From Microvirga sesbaniae (GTDB lineage Bacteria > Pseudomonadota > Alphaproteobacteria > Rhizobiales > Beijerinckiaceae): a DNA stretch of 64,000 nt. The notes under the pieces are model-generated. The model was not told the origin of the DNA and did not search any database. It saw only the letters and a list, made by a program, of their open reading frames with translations. The stretch is from the NCBI RefSeq assembly GCF_025460805.1, contig NZ_JAMXFJ010000009.1, positions 1 through 64,000 on the forward strand, written 5' to 3'. Positions 1-7,479 of this stretch are shown here, piece by piece. A program made the position numbers and the translations under genes. How positions within the stretch are numbered: position 1 is the first letter of the stretch; every line of letters begins with the position of its first letter.

Positions 1-369
1 GCCCATTCGCCCGGCCAGTACAGCATGATCTCGGGCTTCATCGCCGAGGTGGTGCTGACCATGATGTTCCTGTTCATCATCATGGGGGCGACCCATGGCA
101 AGGCGCCGGTGGGCTTCGCCCCCATCGCCATCGGGCTTGGCCTCACCCTGATCCACCTCGTGGGCATCCCGATCACCAACACGTCCGTCAACCCCGCCCG
201 CAGCACCGGCCCGGCCCTGTTCGCCGGCGGCTGGGCCCTGGCGCAGCTCTGGATGTTCTGGGTCGCGCCCCTGCTCGGCGGAGCCATCGGCGGCATCCTC
301 TACCGCTGGCTCAGCGAGGAGCCTTCCGCCCAGGTCACCGGCGTCACGCCCGCCGCACCGGCCGAGTAG
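1..369 (+). CDS. aqpZ: Aquaporin Z-like channel, C-terminal part (5' end outside window)
   Basis: The open frame enters from the left edge and ends at 369, leaving about 122 residues of a major intrinsic protein. The second NPA-type pore motif is visible as NPARSTGPA, followed by a tryptophan-rich helix ([23 protein letters not shown]) typical of the last membrane segment of bacterial water channels. At least three hydrophobic helices remain. The short alanine/proline-rich cytoplasmic tail ends in APAE. By family it is an inner-membrane water channel. The first NPA motif and the start lie outside the window, so selectivity (water versus glycerol) cannot be judged from the pore. Confidence 0.9.
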   Translation, partial: AHSPGQYSMISGFIAEVVLTMMFLFIIMGATHGKAPVGFAPIAIGLGLTLIHLVGIPITNTSVNPARSTGPALFAGGWALAQLWMFWVAPLLGGAIGGILYRWLSEEPSAQVTGVTPAAPAE

Positions 370-419
370 TGGGGACGGTCCGCAACGAATCCTGATTAAT
401 GGGGGCGTGGCCGGAATGT

Positions 420-436
420 GGTGACAAGAGGTCACC
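420..436. terminator. Small hairpin downstream of aqpZ
   Basis: GGTGAC and GTCACC form a 6-bp stem around a 5-base loop about 50 bases after the aquaporin stop. There is no T-tract, so it is at best a weak terminator. Nothing else was seen between 370 and 623. Confidence 0.25.
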
Positions 437-623
437 GTATTTGGAGCGAGGGATCAGGGCGCTGGAGCATTGCGGGCAGGATGGCCTGGTCCGGACCGTG
501 GACCGCCTTCAAAGAGGGCTGGCGCCGTAGTGCCTGGGCCAACCGTCAGCACACTGGAAGCCGTCGGGGGCACGATCCGCGGCCGCAGAGAGATTGAACG
601 GGGACTGATGGAGGGAGGCAGAA

Positions 624-878
624 ATGAAGCATTTGATCGCAGTATCGGCGCTCATGACAGGGTTCATTATGGCAAGCGCCGACGAGGCCCATGCGGTGGT
701 TTACTGCCAGTATGTCAATTATCCTGTCGGTTGCGTCGTACGACCTGGCGTCGTGTTGCGGCCGCGGCCGGTCGCACGGGCAGTGGCAACCCCGGGTGTC
801 GGGGCCCCAGGTGTCGGCGTGCGGCCCGGAACGCCGATGAACCGTGGCGGCCCGGTCAATCGGGTCGGCAGGCGCTGA
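624..878 (+). CDS. Small secreted proline/arginine-rich protein of unknown function
   Basis: This is an 84-residue protein with a clear Sec signal peptide: MKH, a hydrophobic core to about residue 17, and a likely cleavage site after AHA near residue 24. The mature part starts VVYCQYVNYPVGC, with two cysteines that could pair, then becomes repetitive in V, P, R and G (RPGVVLRPRPVARAV, GVGAPGVGVRPG). The start is supported by GGAGG 7 to 11 bases upstream of ATG. It should be periplasmic and basic. I do not recognise a named family, although similar short secreted proteins are frequent in Methylobacteriaceae. It stands alone, without operon partners. Confidence 0.7.
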   Translation: MKHLIAVSALMTGFIMASADEAHAVVYCQYVNYPVGCVVRPGVVLRPRPVARAVATPGVGAPGVGVRPGTPMNRGGPVNRVGRR

Positions 879-1029
879 GATTCTCTTCCGCATTGTGTTT
901 AGCAGGATCAAGCCTTGGCACGGGTCTGCACCTCACTCCTGCGCGGATCGGACTGGCCCTATGTCGATCGCGCACGAGTTCGCGACGGTGCGCGGTTGCT
1001 CTGTGGAGATGGTGCGAGGGGACAAATCG

Positions 1030-1272
1030 ATGGACCAGAACACACCCAGCCTCGGCACCGAGCTTGAGCCATCGAGCATGTTCGACACCACGCTTCGGAT
1101 CGGGCTGGTGGCTGTGCTGGTTTACGCCTGCGCCCGGATCGTGCTGCCGCTCGCATTCATTCTGCCATGGTCGGCGATCCTGGCCGTGATGCTGTACCCT
1201 CTGCATCTCTGCGCGGAATCGCCACCCGTTCGCGCGGATCAACCCGGATGGAGAGCGCCTCGACGCCGATGA
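1030..1272 (+). pseudogene. Truncated AI-2E family (PerM-like) transporter, N-terminal remnant
   Basis: From ATG 1030 the frame gives MDQNTPSLGTELEPSS followed by a hydrophobic stretch, TTLRIGLVAVLVYACARIVL, then LAFILPWSAILAVMLYPLH. This matches the start of AI-2E family membrane proteins, which are normally about 350 residues with eight helices. After about 55 residues the similarity stops and the frame runs into unrelated arginine-rich sequence, ending at 1272. The rest of the gene is absent downstream. I therefore call it a 5' remnant left by a deletion. A second ATG at 961 is in the same frame but lies further from the conserved part. Confidence 0.55.
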
Positions 1273-1683
1273 GGAAATCCTTCACCGGGGTCTGTTTTCT
1301 CCCAGGTGGCCAATAGGGAGCTGGACGCTCCCTTCAGCTCGCGCTTGGTCCTGCCCGGCTCCGGCAAATTGCGTCAGCCCGCACCGTGAGCGCGCCAGGG
1401 TGGGCTCTCTTCAGGGGAGGGCGTCGTCGATGATCAGCAGGGTACCCTTACTGCCTCGGTCCAGAGCTCGATCCGTTCCGGATGGTCCACATGCAGCCGG
1501 CAGGGCAGCTCGGCCACTGGCTCGATGCGCTCAGGAGCGATGACGCAGAAATCCTGAGGCAGAGGTGGCTCGGAACGGGTCTCGACATCGTGAGGTGACA
1601 GCGCCGCACCGAGGACCCAATCCTGCAGCGGACCTTTAGGGACCGCGCGACAGGCTCTGTACCGACCCCGTCGACCGCTCTAA
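1273..1683. other. Intergenic segment with possible gene debris
   Basis: No complete gene was seen. On the minus strand, about 1442-1665 reads as an uninterrupted protein-like segment (for example WVLGAALSPHDVETR, then PQDFCVIAPERIEPVAELP) that ends at a TGA soon after. It has no start and no family that I recognise. The codon pattern looks coding, so it may be the tail of a deleted gene. Confidence 0.3.
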
Positions 1684-1819
1684 AGCATCGGACCCAAAAG
1701 TGGACTTGCCCTTTTGGGATCCATCCGATGCTTTCTTCTTGAATGAGAGCATCGGTCGGGACGGACCCAGCGGGCCGCGCCAGCGAAAACCGGATCCACT
1801 TTTCCGTCCGATGCTCTAG
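1684..1819 (+). repeat. Dispersed two-hairpin repeat (MITE-like), copy 1
   Basis: The element is about 135 bases with imperfect terminal inverted repeats: AGCATCGGACCCAAAAGTGGA at the left against the complement of TCCACTTTTCCGTCCGATGCT at the right. Internally the left half folds by itself (AGCATCGGA with TCCGATGCT, and CCCAAAAG with CTTTTGGG). The right half folds with AGAGCATCGG against CCGATGCTCT. Copies with the same core occur at 3247-3402 (same orientation) and about 13183-13323 (inverted). It contains no credible gene and lies just upstream of the phosphoesterase gene. Confidence 0.85.
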
Positions 1820-1876
1820 GTAATCGCAGTTCCAACCGACCGTTCTGGTCACGATCTCCTCGATCCAGGGGCATTT

Positions 1877-3061
1877 ATGTTCCATCTGACTTTCGCACTG
1901 CCCGCCCTCTATGTCTTGGCGCGGTTCGTGGGGCCGCTTCCCTGGGCTCTCAGCGGCAAGATCGCCCTTGCCATCGCCGTGCTCGTGGCATCGCAATACC
2001 ATCTCTGGAGCCGCCTTTCGTCCGGTTCGGTCTTCTCGCCCGAGTTCCCGCGCGTCCTGGTGCTTCTGTTCAACTGGGCATTTGGCGCGATCGTTCTCCT
2101 GGCGGTGATGCAGATCGCCCTCGATGTGACAGCGTTGATCGCGTGGCTGGTCCGGGGCGGCCGAGCCATACCGGACAGCGTGCGCTACACGGCCGCGACG
2201 GCGGCCATGCTGCTCTCGGCCGTCGGCGTATATCAGGCGACGCGTGTTCCCCCGCTCAAGGATCTCGAGATCGCCATCCCGGGCCTGCCGCCTCAGTTCG
2301 ACGGCTACAGGCTTCTGCAACTGACCGATCTGCATATCAGTCGCCTGTTTCCCAGGGAGTGGACCCAAGAGGTGGTCAAGCAGTCCAATGCGCTCGGGGT
2401 TGACCTGATCGTCGTCACGGGCGATTTGATCGACGGCTCCTTCGGCGCGCGGCGTGCCGACGTGGAACCGCTGCGCGACCTGCGTGCGAAGGACGGGGTC
2501 TGGGTGATCCCCGGCAACCACGAGTACTTCTTCGGCTACGAGGAGTGGATGCTCCAATACACCAGCTTGGGAATGCAGGCGCTCGCCAACGATCATGTCG
2601 TCCTTCACCGTGATGGCGGATCGCTCGTCCTTGCCGGGGTCACCGACCTTTCGGCGCCTCGATCCTTCCATCAGGCACCGGACCTGTCGGCCGCGCTTGC
2701 GGGCGCGCCGTCCGACGTGCCGATCATCCTGCTTGACCACCAGCCGAGGAACGCCGCGCAGGCGAGCGCACGCGGTGTGGCACTGCAACTGTCCGGGCAT
2801 ACTCACGGTGGCATGATCCCAGGATTGGACCGGCTGGTCGCGCGCGCCAACAACGGCTTCGTCTCGGGCCGATACCAGGTCGGCGGCATGACGCTCTACG
2901 TCAACAACGGCACGGCGTTGTGGCCCGGCTTCGCGCTCCGGCTCGGGCGCTCGTCCGAACTGACCCGCATCACCCTGCGACGCGCGCCACCGCAGGATGG
3001 TCCGCCCGCCCATGCTCACATGAGTTCGGATCGGTCGCTTGCTCCGGCCACGGCTGGCTGA
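1877..3061 (+). CDS. Membrane-anchored metallophosphoesterase
   Basis: This is a 394-residue protein. Residues 1 to about 120 form three or four hydrophobic segments, and the calcineurin-like phosphoesterase domain follows from about residue 143. The dimetal-site motifs are in order: TDLH (D151, H153), GDLID (D183), GNHE (N214, H215), the LDHQP histidine near residue 290, and GHTHGG (H308, H310). The layout matches YkuE/YaeI-type enzymes, some of which act on UDP-diacylglucosamine, but the substrate cannot be read from sequence. Catalysis may take place at the membrane surface. The gene is alone between two copies of the dispersed repeat. There is no strong ribosome site before ATG 1877. Confidence 0.85.
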   Translation: MFHLTFALPALYVLARFVGPLPWALSGKIALAIAVLVASQYHLWSRLSSGSVFSPEFPRVLVLLFNWAFGAIVLLAVMQIALDVTALIAWLVRGGRAIPDSVRYTAATAAMLLSAVGVYQATRVPPLKDLEIAIPGLPPQFDGYRLLQLTDLHISRLFPREWTQEVVKQSNALGVDLIVVTGDLIDGSFGARRADVEPLRDLRAKDGVWVIPGNHEYFFGYEEWMLQYTSLGMQALANDHVVLHRDGGSLVLAGVTDLSAPRSFHQAPDLSAALAGAPSDVPIILLDHQPRNAAQASARGVALQLSGHTHGGMIPGLDRLVARANNGFVSGRYQVGGMTLYVNNGTALWPGFALRLGRSSELTRITLRRAPPQDGPPAHAHMSSDRSLAPATAG

Positions 3062-3246
3062 CCTTACGATGATAAAGCCGTCCAGCGGAATGGCAGCTTT
3101 ACCTTCCGGGCGGCGCTGAACGTCTGCTTTGGACAGGAACATCGGACGTTCCCGGAGGGCAGGGGGTCGTCACTGCCTAACCCATACCAGACTATTGTCG
3201 CGGAGACGGACAGGGCTCCGATCTCGGGTCTGCGCCAGAGCGCTCA

Positions 3247-3402
3247 AGCATCGGACCCAAAAGTGGACTTGCCCTTTTGGGATCCATCCGATGCTTTCTT
3301 CTTGAATGAGAGCATCGGTCGGAACGGACCCAGCGGGCCGCGCCAGCGAAAACCGGATCCACTTTTCACTAGCGTGGCCTTCTGGGTCCGTCCGATGCTC
3401 TA
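3247..3402 (+). repeat. Dispersed two-hairpin repeat (MITE-like), copy 2 with insertion
   Basis: Same orientation as copy 1 and nearly identical through its first 125 bases. The right terminal repeat is split by about 21 extra bases (ACTAGCGTGGCCTTCTGGG...) before TCCGATGCT closes the element. Its left flank GCGCTCA is shared with the matching end of copy 3. The remaining bases of 3062-3458 hold no gene that I can support. Confidence 0.85.
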
Positions 3403-3458
3403 GCATGTGCCAGCCCGCCGCGCTGACATGGGGCGGCAGCACCACTATCCGCGGCTCC

Positions 3459-5048
3459 CTAGTCCTTCTTCGCCCAGTAGAACAGGAGCTGGTTGTCGGC
3501 TCGCTGGACGAGCTTGACCTTCTTCGACACGCCCCACGCGAGCGCCTGCTGGTGCAGCGGGATATGGCCGTAGTCTTTGGTGGCGATTTCAAATGCCTTT
3601 TTGATCAGTTGGTTGCGCGTCCCCGGGTCTGTTTCGACCAGGATCTGGTCGGTCAGAGCATCAAGGTCCTTGTTGCAGTACCCGCCGTAATTGGTTTCGC
3701 CCCGGCTCGATCCGGGAACGTCGCGGCAGCCCATGACATCATAGAGAACATTGTGGCTGTCGAAGGTGCCGGGGGTCCATCCGAGCAGCGAGAATGATGT
3801 GGTGTAGCCTCCCGACTTGCCGGCTTTCCCGAAATAGAGGGCCTTCGGCTGCGCCGTCAGGTTCACTTTCACGCCGGCCCGCGCCAGCATGCTGACAACG
3901 GCCTGACAGATCGCCTCGTCGTTCACATAGCGGTCGTTTGGGCAGTCCATTCCGACTTCGAAGCCGTTCGGGTAGCCAGCGTCGGCGAGAAGCTTCTTGG
4001 CTCCGTCGAGATCATACTTCGGGCGCTCAAAATCCTTTGCGTAGACGAAGAGCTCCGGCGCGATCATCAGGGCGGAGGGAGTCGATAGTCCCCGCATGAC
4101 GCGGTCACGGATGAGATTGATGTCGATTGCCTTGAAGAAAGCCTCCCGAACGCGCACGTCCTTGAACGGGTTTTTGCCCTTCACGTTCGAGAACAGAAGC
4201 TCGTCACGGGCCGAGTCCATGTTGAGAAAGATCGTCCGGAGCTCGGGCCCTGTGAGCACCTGAGCATTGGGAGAGGAATTGACGCGCGCGATATCCTGCA
4301 CCGGGACCGGTTCGATCACGTCAACCTCGCCCGACAGGAGCGCGGCGACCCGGGTGGCGTCACTTGCGATCGGCGTAAAGACGATCTCATCAAGGTTGTG
4401 CTCAGGCTTGTCCCACCAGGCCGGGTTGGGCTTGAAGACCGTCTTCACGCCAGCCTGATGGCTCTCGATCCTGAACGGACCCGTGCCGTTGGCGTTCAGC
4501 GCCGCGAAACTCGGCGTCGTGGCGGCTGCCGGCGTCGGAGCGGTGGCGTTGTTCGCCTCCGCCCATTCCTTGTCCATGATGTACCAGGTGTCCCACTGGG
4601 AGTTCAGGATCGGGTTCGGGGACTTGAGCTTCACGTCGACGGTATAGTCGTCGACCTTCACGAACTCGGCATTGGTCGGCACGCGCGTCGTGAAGTTCGA
4701 GCCCTGCGCGCGCACTCGGGCGGCCGAGAAGATCACATCGTCCGCATTGAAATCGTTGCCGTTGTGGAACTTGACCCCCTTGCGCAGGAAGAAGCGCCAG
4801 GTCAGTCCGTCATCGCTGATCTCCCAGCGCTCGGCGAGGCTCGGTTGAACAGCGAGGTCTTTCCCGCGCCGCGTCAGACCCTCGTAGACATGCCCGAGAT
4901 GGGCGTTGGTGGTGGTCTCGTTGAGCGTATAGGGGTCTAGGGATTTCAGATCGCCTTGGTTGGCGTAGCGTAGAGAAGCGGCCAGGGCGGGCGCAGATAG
5001 GGCTGCAAGGATGATCGAGGCGGGGACAAGGACACGGTTTTGAATCAT
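3459..5048 (-). CDS. Periplasmic solute-binding protein of a peptide/opine-type ABC importer (orphan)
   Basis: This is a 529-residue SBP_bac_5 family protein. It has a signal peptide (MIQNRVLVPASIILAALSAPALAA) and then the usual opening of the family, LRYANQGDLKSLDPYTLNE. Inside are GLTRRGKDLAVQPSLAERWEISDDGLTWRFFLRKGVKFHNG and LNMDSARDELLFSNVKGKNPFKDVRVREAFFKAIDI, both standard landmarks. It would bind oligopeptides or similar solutes in the periplasm. ATG 5048 is preferred because GGAGA stands about ten bases upstream; an in-frame GTG at 5063 is less well placed. No dpp/opp permease or ATPase lies nearby, so it must share a transporter encoded elsewhere or be a leftover. The 5' region holds a short repeat. 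Confidence 0.9.
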   Translation of the reverse strand: MIQNRVLVPASIILAALSAPALAASLRYANQGDLKSLDPYTLNETTTNAHLGHVYEGLTRRGKDLAVQPSLAERWEISDDGLTWRFFLRKGVKFHNGNDFNADDVIFSAARVRAQGSNFTTRVPTNAEFVKVDDYTVDVKLKSPNPILNSQWDTWYIMDKEWAEANNATAPTPAAATTPSFAALNANGTGPFRIESHQAGVKTVFKPNPAWWDKPEHNLDEIVFTPIASDATRVAALLSGEVDVIEPVPVQDIARVNSSPNAQVLTGPELRTIFLNMDSARDELLFSNVKGKNPFKDVRVREAFFKAIDINLIRDRVMRGLSTPSALMIAPELFVYAKDFERPKYDLDGAKKLLADAGYPNGFEVGMDCPNDRYVNDEAICQAVVSMLARAGVKVNLTAQPKALYFGKAGKSGGYTTSFSLLGWTPGTFDSHNVLYDVMGCRDVPGSSRGETNYGGYCNKDLDALTDQILVETDPGTRNQLIKKAFEIATKDYGHIPLHQQALAWGVSKKVKLVQRADNQLLFYWAKKD

Positions 5049-5195
5049 GAGGCTGTTCTCCACTGGCGGCTCCGCCTGAGGCGATGGCGGCGCTCTCGTT
5101 GGGTCCGGGCCGGAGCCGGAAGCGTCAGCGTGGCAGGAATTTCGCGGAGCGTCCAGCAGGAGAGGGGGGCCCGGAGCCCGGCGGCGGCAGGATCG

Positions 5196-5262
5196 TCCAC
5201 GAGAGCTGTTTCCACTGGTGTGGAATCACCTCTAAGCTCGAAAGCAGCAATCCTCATCGACC
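5196..5262 (-). repeat. Short palindromic repeat related to the one at 9968-10064
   Basis: GAGAGCTGTTTCCACT followed by GGTGTGGAATCA resembles the complement of the right half of the element between the ArsR gene and the exonuclease gene (CTGATTCCAC...GTGGAAACAG). TTTCCAC and GTGGAA form a small hairpin. Nothing else was recognised in 5049-5350. Confidence 0.4.
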
Positions 5263-5350
5263 CGGACGTTCCGAAAACACACGGAATCTCGGTTCCTGAC
5301 CCACACCGGACTTTCCTCATTCAGCGTCCGACACTTCGGGTTCGTCGAGT

Positions 5351-6340
5351 TCAATGCCGGGGCAGAAGCTTTCCCGTGACGGTGAGCCGTACGGTCCTCA
5401 GCGCGATCGAGCCGATGACCAGGTTGGCGCCGATGAATAGCGGAATGGCCAGGAAGGCGATCGGCCCCGCCTGGCCCCGCTCGACGAAGCGCAGGGCCGC
5501 GAGCGGCAGGGCGGAGACGCCGAAGGTATAGGCCCAGGCCGCGGGTGAGAATGGCTGCTGGCGAAGCCACGGCACGAGGCGCAGCATGACCAGCGCCTGG
5601 AGCAGCGCGTACCCGAACAGCATCTGGACGAAGCGGTCCGGGGGCCCCTCGGTCACGGCAAGGTATGCCACGGATCCGACCGCCGGAGTTGCGAGGTGGA
5701 GCCCCATCGTTGCCCGTAGGCCCACAGGCAGGGCATGGGTCATCAGGCGGTGCAGCACGATCGATTCGAGCACGACCATGGACAGGAACCCCGCCCCGAA
5801 GAAGAGCAGGCCGGCTTCGGGATAGCCGAAAGCGCCGCAGGCGATGGCGCTGACGAAGCATCCACCGACCGTGGGCATGTACAGGGTCGGCGTGGTCGCG
5901 TCCGTGTGGCGTCCGCCCTGCCACAGCGCGCCAACCACCCAGGCGCTGAACGCGACCTGGCTCGCGATGCCGAGCGCGAACATGGTCGACGCCACGGCTG
6001 GCAGGTATGGGGCGACCGCGATGCTGGCGATGAGGGTCGCCACGGGCACCAGTGCGATGAAGAAGGCCTGGATCGGATGCCGGAACTCGGCGAGCGCCTC
6101 CTCCCGGGAGGTTGCCCACTTCAGGACGTAGAGCGCCATCCAGACGAGCCAGACGACGGCCGCCGCGAGGGACAGCGCCTCGCCGACGATCGCAGGAGCG
6201 CCCCAGACCCTGGCGGCGGCGCGCCAGCCGTTGCCGAGCCCGCCGAGGCCGAGGACCATGCCGAAGAAGGTCGCCGGGACGACTGGCGGGGACCGGAGGC
6301 GCGCCGATCGCGTCCGCTTGGGTCGTGATGGGTCCTGCAT
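5351..6340 (-). CDS. tehA: TehA/SLAC1-family channel (tellurite-resistance/dicarboxylate transporter type)
   Basis: This 329-residue membrane protein has about ten hydrophobic segments and the regular alternating pattern of the TehA/SLAC1 family. Recognisable parts are PPVVPATFFGMVLGLGGLGNGWR at the first helix, YLPAVASTMFALGIASQ, PTVGGCFVSAIACGAFGYPEAGLLFFGAGFLS, and RPTGRALPVGLRATMGLHLATPAVGSVAYLAV-like segments. The family contains trimeric anion or dicarboxylate channels. The gene is the last of the bd-oxidase operon, only six bases after the DUF2474 peptide stop, so it is probably co-expressed with the oxidase. What it exports here is unknown; tellurite resistance is only the historical family name. 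Confidence 0.85.
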   Translation of the reverse strand: MQDPSRPKRTRSARLRSPPVVPATFFGMVLGLGGLGNGWRAAARVWGAPAIVGEALSLAAAVVWLVWMALYVLKWATSREEALAEFRHPIQAFFIALVPVATLIASIAVAPYLPAVASTMFALGIASQVAFSAWVVGALWQGGRHTDATTPTLYMPTVGGCFVSAIACGAFGYPEAGLLFFGAGFLSMVVLESIVLHRLMTHALPVGLRATMGLHLATPAVGSVAYLAVTEGPPDRFVQMLFGYALLQALVMLRLVPWLRQQPFSPAAWAYTFGVSALPLAALRFVERGQAGPIAFLAIPLFIGANLVIGSIALRTVRLTVTGKLLPRH

Positions 6341-6346
6341 AGGGCG

Positions 6347-6469
6347 TCAGGCCAGCCAGAACCTGATGGCGAGGCTGACGGCTCCCGTCACGCCCACGCC
6401 CGCGGCCCAGAGCCCGACGAACCACAGCCAGCGGCTTACGGCGGAACCTTGTTCGAGATCGTTGATCAT
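6347..6469 (-). CDS. DUF2474 (CydX-like) single-span subunit of bd oxidase
   Basis: The 40-residue peptide MINDLEQGSAVSRWLWFVGL... has one transmembrane helix (about residues 14-36) and ends FWLA. Its ATG overlaps the cydB stop in TGATG, which implies translational coupling. Small DUF2474/CydX/CydZ-type subunits at exactly this position stabilise the haem groups of bd oxidases. Length, position and single tryptophan-rich helix all fit. It lies in the inner membrane, presumably bound to CydA. Confidence 0.8.
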   Translation of the reverse strand: MINDLEQGSAVSRWLWFVGLWAAGVGVTGAVSLAIRFWLA

Positions 6470-7476
6470 CAGTGATACCCCTCGTGTCCGGTCTTGCCGC
6501 GGAACACCCAATACGAATAGCCCGTATAGGCCAGAATGATCGGAATCAGCACGCTGGCGCCGACCAGCATGAACTTCAGGCTCGCCTCGGGCGCCGCCGC
6601 CTGATGGATGGTGACGGCGTTCGGCACGACATGCGGGAACATGCTGATGCCCAGGCCGAGAAGGCAGAGGCCGAACAGACCCAGCGTGAGCAGGAACGGC
6701 CAGTATTCCCAGCGGCGGACCAACCCCACCAGCAACGCCCCCGAGCAGAGACCGACCAGGAGCGGCACCTGGGCGGTGACCAGGACCTGCGGCCAAGCGA
6801 ACCAGCGTTCGTAGTAGGCCCCGCTCAGGAACGGCGTTGCCGCGCTGACGAGCCCGATGCACGCGATCAGCCCGATGGCGAGCTTGCCGGCGAGGCGGTA
6901 GCTGTGGATCTGGACCATGCCCTCGGTCTTCATGATGAGCCAGGTCGCGCCGAGCAGGGCATAGCCGATGACGAGGCTGACGCCGACCAGCAGGCTGAAC
7001 GGCGTGAGCCAGTCCCACCATCCGCCGGCATAGGAGCGTCCCTCAACCGCGATTCCTTGGAGCAAGGCACCGAGCGTGATGCCCTGCGCCAGCGTCGCCA
7101 CGACCGAGCCCGTGGTGAAGGCGAAGTCCCAGTAGCGGCGGTGACCGGGATCGCGCCATCGGAACTCGAAGGCGACGCCGCGGAAGATCAGCGCCAACAC
7201 CATGGCAATGATCGGGGCATAAAGGGCCGGCAGGATGATGGCGTAGGCCAGCGGGAAGGCCGCCATCAGGCCGCCGCCTCCGAGCACGAGCCAGGTCTCG
7301 TTGCCGTCCCAGACCGGCGCGACCGAATTCATGGCGCTGTCCCGCTCCGGCCCGGGGGCGAAGAACGGGAAGAGAATGCCGATGCCGAGATCGAATCCGT
7401 CCATCACCACATAGGCGAAGACCGCGAATGCGATGACGAAGGCCCAGAGGGTGGGGAGATCGAGGACGGGAAGCAT
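6469..7476 (-). CDS. cydB: Cytochrome bd-type quinol oxidase subunit II
   Basis: This is a 335-residue polytopic protein beginning MLPVLDLPTLWAFVIAFAVFAYVVMDGFDLGIGIL. It carries the subunit II hallmarks GFDLGIG, PVWDGNETWLVLGGG and FRGVAFEFRWR. By family it forms the structural half of the heterodimer and helps hold quinone and the haem b595/d region with CydA. It starts three bases after the cydA stop and overlaps the following DUF2474 gene, so the three are one translational block. The length is typical. Confidence 0.95.
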   Translation of the reverse strand: MLPVLDLPTLWAFVIAFAVFAYVVMDGFDLGIGILFPFFAPGPERDSAMNSVAPVWDGNETWLVLGGGGLMAAFPLAYAIILPALYAPIIAMVLALIFRGVAFEFRWRDPGHRRYWDFAFTTGSVVATLAQGITLGALLQGIAVEGRSYAGGWWDWLTPFSLLVGVSLVIGYALLGATWLIMKTEGMVQIHSYRLAGKLAIGLIACIGLVSAATPFLSGAYYERWFAWPQVLVTAQVPLLVGLCSGALLVGLVRRWEYWPFLLTLGLFGLCLLGLGISMFPHVVPNAVTIHQAAAPEASLKFMLVGASVLIPIILAYTGYSYWVFRGKTGHEGYH

Positions 7477-7479
7477 GGC

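Noticed and set aside
1681..1819. TA target-site duplication flanking repeat copy 1, which would imply a Tc1/mariner-type transposase
   Set aside because: Copy 1 has TA on both sides, but the left flank of copy 2 and the matching flank of copy 3 read CTC. The true ends are therefore uncertain and the duplication is not supported.
1448..3142. A 564-codon minus-strand frame across the metallophosphoesterase gene
   Set aside because: It covers the confident phosphoesterase gene and the repeat, and its translation has no family features.
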